Assembly (NCBI GenBank): GCA_023421955.1
Contig: JAEZSE010000043.1
Location: forward strand, 62,001 to 126,000
DNA from: Bacillota bacterium
GTDB lineage: Bacteria; Bacillota; Clostridia; Christensenellales; UMGS416
Length of the DNA stretch: 64,000 nucleotides
Reading direction: 5' to 3'
In this document: one piece after another, positions 58,501 to 64,000 of the stretch
Layout of the letters: each line of letters begins with the position of its first letter
Position numbering within the stretch: the first letter of the stretch is position 1
Position numbers and translations under genes: made by a program
Notes under the pieces: generated by a model
What the model was told of the DNA's origin: nothing
The model's input: only the letters and a program-made list of their open reading frames with translations
Database searches by the model: none

Positions 58501-58969
58501 CGAACCCAAGGTGATCCTGCGCAGGATGCTGGAATCAGATCTGGACAGGGTGCTGGAGATCGAAATCGCCTGTTTCCCCAGGCCGTGGTCCAGGGAGTCC
58601 TTTATGTCAGAGTTGAAAAACCTCTGTGCCCGCTACGTGGTGTTAGTGGAAGATGGCGTGATTGCAGGTTTCGGCGGCATGTGGATCATTGTGGACGAAG
58701 CCCATGTGAACAACATCGCCGTGCACCCCGGTTATCAGGGTAAGGGTTATGGCCGCAGGATCTTGCGGGAGATGATGCGCGCAGCGTATCACGCCGCCGA
58801 GGCCATCCAGATGACTCTGGAAGTGCGCGTTACCAATGTGAAGGCAATCAATCTCTATACCAGCCTGGGCTTTGAGGTGGCTGGCCGCAGGAAAAACTAC
58901 TACGAAGACAACGGCGAAGATGCGTATATCATGTGGTGTCACAACACACTGGAGGTATTGGCACGGTAA
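58490..58969 (+). CDS. rimI: ribosomal protein S18 alanine N-acetyltransferase RimI
   Basis: 159 residues, GNAT fold. HPGYQGKGYGRRILREMM near 78 is the acetyl-CoA loop (Q/RxxGxG/A) and the C-terminal AINLYTSLGFEVAGRRKNYY is characteristic of RimI. In most genomes it is linked with tsaB and tsaE as here. Its ATG lies inside the last codons of tsaB. Confidence 0.93.
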   Translation: MTTDEPKVILRRMLESDLDRVLEIEIACFPRPWSRESFMSELKNLCARYVVLVEDGVIAGFGGMWIIVDEAHVNNIAVHPGYQGKGYGRRILREMMRAAYHAAEAIQMTLEVRVTNVKAINLYTSLGFEVAGRRKNYYEDNGEDAYIMWCHNTLEVLAR

Positions 58970-59000
58970 GCTCACCTCCTATTGTCTGTTAAGTTACTGC

Positions 59001-59142
59001 GGGCCGATGCAGAGCCCAGCCCCACATAGGCCGAAATAATCTCTATTACAAACCAAAACTCTAGCTCACTCATGTCTGGTATCGGCCAGAGAGTACAATC
59101 GAGTGCTACCTCTCCATGTACGGGCAGGCTCTTTACCCGCCC
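59001..59142. repeat. decayed palindromic repeats between rimI and the flavoprotein gene
   Basis: GGGCCGATGCAGAGCCCAGCCCC followed by ACAT (59001-59026) resembles a degenerate GTAGGGGC element read on the other strand, and CGGGCAGGCTCTTTACCCGCCC (59121-59142) is another imperfect palindrome. No gene is supportable in 58970-59175. Confidence 0.4.
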
Positions 59143-59175
59143 ATATCGTTCCGTCAAATGATCATCCAGTTTTAC

Positions 59176-59205
59176 TTGATAGAAACTTTTGCCAGGTATT
59201 ATAAT
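59176..59205 (+). promoter_or_regulatory. promoter of the flavoprotein gene
   Basis: TTGATA (five of six), 18-base spacer, perfect TATAAT. The start near 59212 leaves about 22 bases to the GTG start. Confidence 0.75.
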
Positions 59206-59233
59206 TAGATATATTGAGCAAGGAGCAACAGCC

Positions 59234-60379
59234 GTGAAAGAACGCGATTATGACGTGATCGTCTATGGCGCGGGGCCGGAGGGCGTCGCGGCGGCGCTGG
59301 CTGCGGCGGAGCATTCCGGCACGGTGCTGCTGGTGGACGAAGGCCCCGATCTGGGCGGAAGCGCTGTATGCGGCCTATTGAACTGCTGGCGCGGCGATGG
59401 CCAGCCTGCCTTGATGGAGCACCTTCGCAAACTCACGCGGCGGGCCTGGGGCAGGCTTATCTATGAACCTGAGGAACTGGCGCGGGTTTTTCAGTCTTTG
59501 CTGCATGACGGCGGCGTGGACCTATTGCTGAGCGCCAAAGCCGTGCGGGTCAAGAGCCGGATAGGGGAAATCAAGTCTGTGTCTTTTGCCGGACCGGAGG
59601 GTCGGGTGAAGCTTTCTGCGTGGTGCTATGTGGATGCATCGCAGGATGGTGCGCTGACCCGGCTTGCCGGCTGCTCCAGCGTGCCAGATGCGGAAGCAAC
59701 AGCCATCACGGTGCTGGCTCGCGTGGGCGGCATAGACACCAGGGTGGCCGGTGTGTTTGACCATGAGGTGCTGAGCCAATACATCGCGCAATTCCAATCG
59801 GAGCAAGCCGCTGATGAGCTGCCCGCGGGGCTTGCATTCCCCGAGTTGGTGCCCTGCCTGCGGGGCGGCACGGCGATCCTGAACGCGGCCGGCGCGGGCA
59901 TACCTATTGAAGAAGGTTCATTGGGCCGCACGAAGGCGGAGCTCAAATGCCGAACCGACGCGTTGGCTGCCATCGGCTTTTTGCAACGAAACGTGCCTGG
60001 CTATGAAAACTGCCACCTGATCCACTTTGCCGGCCAGGCGCTTGTGCTTTCCTGCCAACAGCCCATCCGCAGACGGCCTGAAAGCGCTGTGGAAGTGGAC
60101 TCCGGCCTTTTGGAGGATGTTGCCGCGCTCCGTCATGTAAACCCGGAAAACTCCGCCGAGCCATTGGTGACGCCGCTGGGCAACCTGATGTGCCGTGACC
60201 TTGAAAACCTGCTGCTGGCCAGAGCTGAAAGCCTGACTGCCGAACAACTGCCGATGTTGCTTGCCTGCGGGCAGGCTGCCGGCACCATCGCAGCGGAGGC
60301 TGTGCTCTATGACGGGTGCATATCAAAGCTGGATGAAAGCAGAGTGAGGAAAGCATTGGCGGAGAATTCAGGCGCGTAA
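59234..60379 (+). CDS. FAD-dependent oxidoreductase
   Basis: 381 residues of the FAD_oxidored type. YDVIVYGAGPEGVAAALAAA at the N-terminus is the FAD ADP-binding loop, with the acidic end LLVDEG near 35. YVDASQDGALTRLAG near 130 is the second FAD contact and ACGQAAGTIAAEAV near 343 the C-terminal signature. The substrate is unknown. The GTG at 59234 has AAGGAG eight bases ahead and matches the promoter; in-frame codons further upstream overlap the promoter. No partner gene is adjacent. Confidence 0.88.
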   Translation: MKERDYDVIVYGAGPEGVAAALAAAEHSGTVLLVDEGPDLGGSAVCGLLNCWRGDGQPALMEHLRKLTRRAWGRLIYEPEELARVFQSLLHDGGVDLLLSAKAVRVKSRIGEIKSVSFAGPEGRVKLSAWCYVDASQDGALTRLAGCSSVPDAEATAITVLARVGGIDTRVAGVFDHEVLSQYIAQFQSEQAADELPAGLAFPELVPCLRGGTAILNAAGAGIPIEEGSLGRTKAELKCRTDALAAIGFLQRNVPGYENCHLIHFAGQALVLSCQQPIRRRPESAVEVDSGLLEDVAALRHVNPENSAEPLVTPLGNLMCRDLENLLLARAESLTAEQLPMLLACGQAAGTIAAEAVLYDGCISKLDESRVRKALAENSGA

Positions 60380-60417
60380 ATCAAAAACAAAACAGATCCC
60401 TATTTAACCCATTACAC

Positions 60418-60448
60418 AAAACGGATGGCTTAACCAGCCATCCGTTTC
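60418..60448. terminator. bidirectional terminator
   Basis: AAACGGATGGCT, loop TAACC, AGCCATCCGTTT: a 12-bp perfect stem with T-tracts on both strands, between convergent flavoprotein and M23 genes. Confidence 0.9.
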
Positions 60449-60461
60449 TGATCATAACTAT

Positions 60462-62060
60462 TTACTCCAGCTTCACATACTTCGTGGGGCTTATATGCCC
60501 GCCATTGAGCCGGAACTCAAAATGCAAGTGCGGCCCGGTGCTCTGGCCGGTGCTACCCACCAGCGCGATGATCTGGCCCTTTGTCACCTTCTGGCCCTTC
60601 TTCACAAGCAGCTTGGAGCAATGGCCATAGCGTGACTGCACGCCGCCAGCGTGATCCAGATAAACAACCAGGCCATACCCAGTGGCAGATCCGGAGAAGG
60701 ATACAGTGCCCGATGCCGTGGCATAAATTGGCGTGCCGGTGGGAGCTGCCAGATCGTATCCATAATGATAGGTCCTGCCGTGCATGCTGCGGGGGCCGTA
60801 TCGGCTGGTGATTCGATAAGACCTGAGCGGCTTGATGTAGCTGCCGCTGGTGGAGGAACCGCCTCCTGAACTGGTGGGCACCTTCTTTGTGCCGCGCAGC
60901 ACGATTTTATCCTGCGCCACCTCCAGAACTGTTTGGCTCTCGATTACCTTGGACGCTTCCATACCGTTGATATAGGTAACCTTCGCCACAACCTCCCGCT
61001 TGCCGTTCTTACCCTCTTGCTTGGTTTGCTTCTGGGTGGTGTAGAGCGTGGCATCGGTTTGCTCCACCGTGTTGAAGGGCAGCGCTTCTTGCCGCGTCAC
61101 CGTTTCTGTGTAGCGCACATTGACCCAGTTGGCGGGCTTCACAGCGTTCAGCATGTCACCGGGCTGCAGCACATCATTCACCGAGAGAGTGGGGTTGGCC
61201 TTTCTGAGATCTGACACTTTGATTCCAAACCGTTTGGCAATCCGGGCCAGGCTGTCACCTTTCTCCACGGTGCAGTAATTGTCTTCCACAGCGGAACCCA
61301 GCGCGAGCGCCCGAACGGCGTCGTCCAGACTCATCACAAGGCTATAATCGATGGGTTGCTGCTCTACGCGCACGTTCTCCACAAAGGCCACCTCCGTGCG
61401 CTGCCGGTTTGCCGGGGCGGACCGATAGGGTGCCAGCACTGCGTCAAGCGCCTGCTGGGCTTGCTCGGCGCTTTTGAGCGCTACAGCGGGGCGGTCGTTC
61501 ACCAGGATCACTGATGCTACCACTCTCGCCTCGATATTTGCCTTCAGCGCCTGCTCCACGGCCTGCCCATCCAGTATGTTACGCGCATCACAATCCACCT
61601 GCGTGAAGGTGAGCTCACCATTGGGGCTGATCTCCATGCCGTAGTTTCGCTTCAGTTCATCCTGGATTATCTTGAGGGATTCTTCGGCCGCGGCGCGATC
61701 CCGCACCACACCAAGGGAGCGGCCGTCAAATGCCATCAACTCCCCCTGGGCCATGGCAGGCTTGCTCAGCAATGAGATCGCACCGAACACCATAACTCCG
61801 GCAACCAACACCGTTGCGGCCATCACCAGCAGCGCAGGATTGGTAAGCCGGAAACCCCGCTGTGGCTTGCCGGTAAACACAACCGAAGGCCCTGCCATCG
61901 TCATTGCGGGCCGCTGTGCTGAGCGGTATGCTGCTGAGGTGCCGGGATCCAGCTTTCGGGCAGATTGAACCGCTTGGCTGGACAGCGTCCGGCCAGGTTT
62001 TCCGCTTTGTATCGTTTTGTTGACAACGGCGTTGATCCCGCCCCGTTTTCTCAAGCGCAA
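60462..62060 (-). CDS. membrane-anchored LysM-G5-M23 peptidoglycan endopeptidase
   Basis: 532 residues. A basic cytoplasmic N-terminus of about 70 residues, one membrane helix near 75-98, an alpha/beta region, a LysM domain near 254-300 (TVEKGDSLARIAKRFGI), a G5 domain near 310-390, a Ser/Gly linker and a C-terminal M23 lysostaphin-type domain. In that domain His and Asp in YHYGYDLAAP and HLH in GPHLHFEF bind zinc. It cuts peptidoglycan cross-links; spore or division roles are possible. It starts with TTG at 62060; GAGGAG from the end of the upstream gene is its ribosome site. Confidence 0.9.
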   Translation of the reverse strand: MRLRKRGGINAVVNKTIQSGKPGRTLSSQAVQSARKLDPGTSAAYRSAQRPAMTMAGPSVVFTGKPQRGFRLTNPALLVMAATVLVAGVMVFGAISLLSKPAMAQGELMAFDGRSLGVVRDRAAAEESLKIIQDELKRNYGMEISPNGELTFTQVDCDARNILDGQAVEQALKANIEARVVASVILVNDRPAVALKSAEQAQQALDAVLAPYRSAPANRQRTEVAFVENVRVEQQPIDYSLVMSLDDAVRALALGSAVEDNYCTVEKGDSLARIAKRFGIKVSDLRKANPTLSVNDVLQPGDMLNAVKPANWVNVRYTETVTRQEALPFNTVEQTDATLYTTQKQTKQEGKNGKREVVAKVTYINGMEASKVIESQTVLEVAQDKIVLRGTKKVPTSSGGGSSTSGSYIKPLRSYRITSRYGPRSMHGRTYHYGYDLAAPTGTPIYATASGTVSFSGSATGYGLVVYLDHAGGVQSRYGHCSKLLVKKGQKVTKGQIIALVGSTGQSTGPHLHFEFRLNGGHISPTKYVKLE

Positions 62061-62066
62061 AGGCTG

Positions 62067-63683
62067 CTACTCCTCAGTCTCTTTGGTGTTGTTGTGGGTG
62101 GTCTGGCTGAACCGCTGCTCAAGCCATTGCGTGAGCTCCCGCCCGGTCACGCCTTCCAGTGCTTCCTCCAGGTCAGCCCTGGTTGCGACACCCAACCGGT
62201 GCTCCTCATAATACCGTCGTAACCCGGCGAAAAACGCCTCGTCGCCCACATCTGCGCGAAGCTCGTGTAATATCTGGGCCGCACGGTCATACACCCACGA
62301 CGAGTAGGTCAGCCCATCATCAAAAGAGGATGCAGGCAACGTCACGGTGTATTGCCCCTCCTGCCCGGCCCGCTTGTCAGCAAAATAATCGATTTGGTAT
62401 TGATAAAACTCGTTGTAGTTGCTGTCTCGTTCCTTTTCAAAAAAATACTGGGTGGTAAACTCCGTGAGCCCCTCATCCAGCCAGGGCTCAGCCACTTCGT
62501 CGTTGCCCACGGTGGAATACCACCACTGATGGGCGGTTTCGTGCGAGACCACGAGATCCAGCACCACGTTTTGCCCAAAGGTATACAGAGACTGGTCTAT
62601 CAATACCATGCCGGGATACTCCATGCCGCCGATGAAGAAGTCCGCCTCCACCACGGCAAACTCACCATAAGGGTATTCCCCGAAGACGCTCTCATACAAC
62701 TCAACAGATTCCACTGCACAGTCCAGTGCCTGTCGGCCATAGCCCTTGTGCTCTTTGAGGTAGTAGGACCGCACCAGCACGTCACCGGCCATCTGCTGCA
62801 TCACGTCAAAACGGTCACTGGCCACAAAGCCGAAGTCCCGGCGGCCCGGTGCCTCCACCGTCCATACATCGTTGTCGCCTTCCTCCCGTCTTGTCAGTTC
62901 CCCGGTAGCGGCGATGGTCCACCCCGCCGGGGCGGTGATTGAGGCGTGATAATCTGCCGTCTCCGAATAGAAGGGGTCACCCATGTTGTAGTAAGGATAA
63001 TCGTGCCAGGAACCATCATCAAACACAGAGAGGATCGGGTGGCAGTTCACCAATGACATGGTGTCGTCGCCATAACCAAACCGGCCCAGGCAGTTTGGCA
63101 CAACCACATGATACTGTATAGTGAGCCTGGCTGTCTCACCGGGCTGCACCGGCCGCACCAGCAGCACCTCCAGCACCTGGTTCTGCTCACCGGTGACCAG
63201 TTGCTGCACCTTGCCGTCGGGGCTTGTCACGGAGAGGATTTGGATGGAGCCGGGTGAGAAGCCGTTGGGATATGCGCTATCATAATCATCCTGCTCAAAA
63301 ACGCCGTATGACTCCTTCTCAAAGCTGTTGGGATAAAGCAGAAAATGGAGCCTGTCCATCGGCTGGTTCTCGGTGTTCACATAAGTAAAGTCCAGCTTGC
63401 CGCTGAGCGTTTTACCATTCGGGTCCAGCGCCAGTGTGAGGTCATACCGGTTAAATTGTTTGCCGGCATATTCCGGCCAGGATTCCACCGGCTCTTTGAC
63501 CTCGGAGGCATTGTTTTGGAATTCACCGCCGGTGATCTCTTGACGGGTGGCGGTGGGCTGGGTTGCGAGCGGCTCCTGCACAGGGCGCGGGCTGAGCATT
63601 GGCTCCAGCACGAGAGCTGCCACGGCCAGCAATGCAACCGAGACCACCAAAATCACAAACAGGTTGCGTTTGAACCAACCCAT
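62067..63683 (-). CDS. membrane-anchored M1-family aminopeptidase
   Basis: 538 residues, a short gluzincin. One membrane helix (residues 7-28) anchors it with the catalytic part outside. GGMEYPGM near 345 is the exopeptidase motif, HETAHQWW near 380 the zinc HExxH and the third ligand Glu lies in WLDEGLTEF near 400. It lacks the long C-terminal helical domain of PepN. The ATG at 63683 follows GGAG; a TTG one codon earlier is possible. It is followed six bases later by the M23 gene, probably one unit. Confidence 0.88.
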   Translation of the reverse strand: MGWFKRNLFVILVVSVALLAVAALVLEPMLSPRPVQEPLATQPTATRQEITGGEFQNNASEVKEPVESWPEYAGKQFNRYDLTLALDPNGKTLSGKLDFTYVNTENQPMDRLHFLLYPNSFEKESYGVFEQDDYDSAYPNGFSPGSIQILSVTSPDGKVQQLVTGEQNQVLEVLLVRPVQPGETARLTIQYHVVVPNCLGRFGYGDDTMSLVNCHPILSVFDDGSWHDYPYYNMGDPFYSETADYHASITAPAGWTIAATGELTRREEGDNDVWTVEAPGRRDFGFVASDRFDVMQQMAGDVLVRSYYLKEHKGYGRQALDCAVESVELYESVFGEYPYGEFAVVEADFFIGGMEYPGMVLIDQSLYTFGQNVVLDLVVSHETAHQWWYSTVGNDEVAEPWLDEGLTEFTTQYFFEKERDSNYNEFYQYQIDYFADKRAGQEGQYTVTLPASSFDDGLTYSSWVYDRAAQILHELRADVGDEAFFAGLRRYYEEHRLGVATRADLEEALEGVTGRELTQWLEQRFSQTTHNNTKETEE

Positions 63684-63747
63684 CAAAGCAACTCCTTTAC
63701 CGAAAATGCAAGTTTTCTCTACATACTTATTCTACCGATTTGCGATT

Positions 63748-63776
63748 ATTATAGTATGTATAGGCCATCGGTTCAA
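63748..63776 (-). promoter_or_regulatory. promoter of the M1-M23 peptidase unit
   Basis: Minus-strand TTGAAC, 17-base spacer, perfect TATAAT; leader of about 58 bases to the ATG at 63683. Confidence 0.7.
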
Positions 63777-63835
63777 CCCTGAATGGTTTATACAGGAAAG
63801 CATGCCAAACATTTGGGCACTTTTGCCTAGTGCTC

Positions 63836-63864
63836 TTGCGCCGGCTTGCGAACAACGGTATACT
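63836..63864 (+). promoter_or_regulatory. candidate promoter of the Fur-family gene
   Basis: TTGCGC, 17-base spacer, TATACT (five of six). About 29 bases lie between the expected start and the ATG at 63900. Confidence 0.5.
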
Positions 63865-63899
63865 GGAAGATATCCCAAAAAGGCTTGGTAACTGAATTC

Positions 63900-64000
63900 A
63901 TGGACTCATTTGAATCGGAATTGAAAGAAAAAGGATACCGAATGACCAACCAACGGCTCACGGTGTTGAAAGCAGCCGCGGCAATGCCCGGCCATTTCAC
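63900..64000 (+). CDS. Fur-family metalloregulator, N-terminus only
   Basis: Only the first 33 codons are in the window; the gene continues beyond base 64000. The product begins MDSFESELKEKGYRMTNQRL and continues VLKAAAAMPGHF, the start of the winged-helix domain of Fur, PerR and Zur proteins. Which metal or peroxide signal it senses cannot be told from this part. It is divergent from the M1-M23 unit. Confidence 0.8.
   Translation, partial: MDSFESELKEKGYRMTNQRLTVLKAAAAMPGHF

Noticed and set aside
58972..59157. 61-codon minus-strand frame downstream of rimI
   Set aside because: It consists largely of decayed palindromic repeat sequence and has no ribosome site.

Overview
The window reads as chromosomal DNA of a Gram-positive Bacillota, most likely class Clostridia. 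Three things point there: a complete S10-spc-alpha ribosomal block with a zinc-type S14, a KOW-domain protein between infA and map, and secY-adk-map in clostridial order; a pyr operon headed by pyrR with a PyrR-type attenuator; and an FMN riboswitch in front of the ECF transporter component ribU. Shine-Dalgarno sites are strong, GC is fairly high, and TTG or GTG starts are common. No tRNA, rRNA, CRISPR array, transposase or phage gene was seen. The genus cannot be fixed from the sequence alone.

Layout. 1-4.8 kb holds two alpha/beta hydrolases, a GNAT acetyltransferase, a small membrane-anchored protein and a two-subunit class I fumarase/tartrate dehydratase. 4.9-10 kb is a minus-strand sugar or polyol operon: three Gfo/Idh/MocA oxidoreductases, a TIM-barrel isomerase and an uncharacterised four-cysteine protein. 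10.3-13.8 kb has an ArsR-type regulator, a large internalin-like leucine-rich-repeat surface protein and a TtcA-like tRNA thiolase. 13.9-24.5 kb is the pyrimidine operon pyrR-pyrB-pyrC-pyrF-carA-carB-pyrK-pyrD, with promoter, PyrR-binding hairpin, attenuator and a second terminator after pyrR. 24.6-28 kb has ychF, a P-loop protein and an N-acyl-D-amino-acid deacylase. 28-33.7 kb has a diguanylate cyclase and a DJ-1/response-regulator/histidine-kinase/lipoprotein operon. 33.7-36.4 kb has an alanine racemase and an M14 peptidase lipoprotein that overlap tail to tail. 36.6-38.4 kb is amtB-glnB behind a leader with a terminator. 38.4-40 kb has an AraC/GyrI regulator and a small unknown gene.

40-55.9 kb is the ribosomal protein superoperon on the minus strand (rpsJ to rplQ), with a folded leader upstream. 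56-59 kb has an orphan small gene, the FMN riboswitch, ribU and the t6A/acetylation genes tsaE-tsaB-rimI. 59-64 kb has a flavoprotein, a LysM-G5-M23 cell-wall hydrolase, a membrane-anchored M1 aminopeptidase and the first codons of a Fur-family regulator that runs off the window.

The main structure not explained by genes is a dispersed repeat system. One family is a roughly 115-210 bp composite with AACTCC...GGAGTT ends, built of two C-run/G-run half-elements that each carry a hairpin whose sequence differs from copy to copy. The second is a short GTAGGGGC palindrome. Copies sit in the gaps of the pyr operon and next to the fumarase and Gfo genes. They repeatedly begin at or within a few bases of a stop codon, and in one case appear to supply a protein's C-terminal tail.
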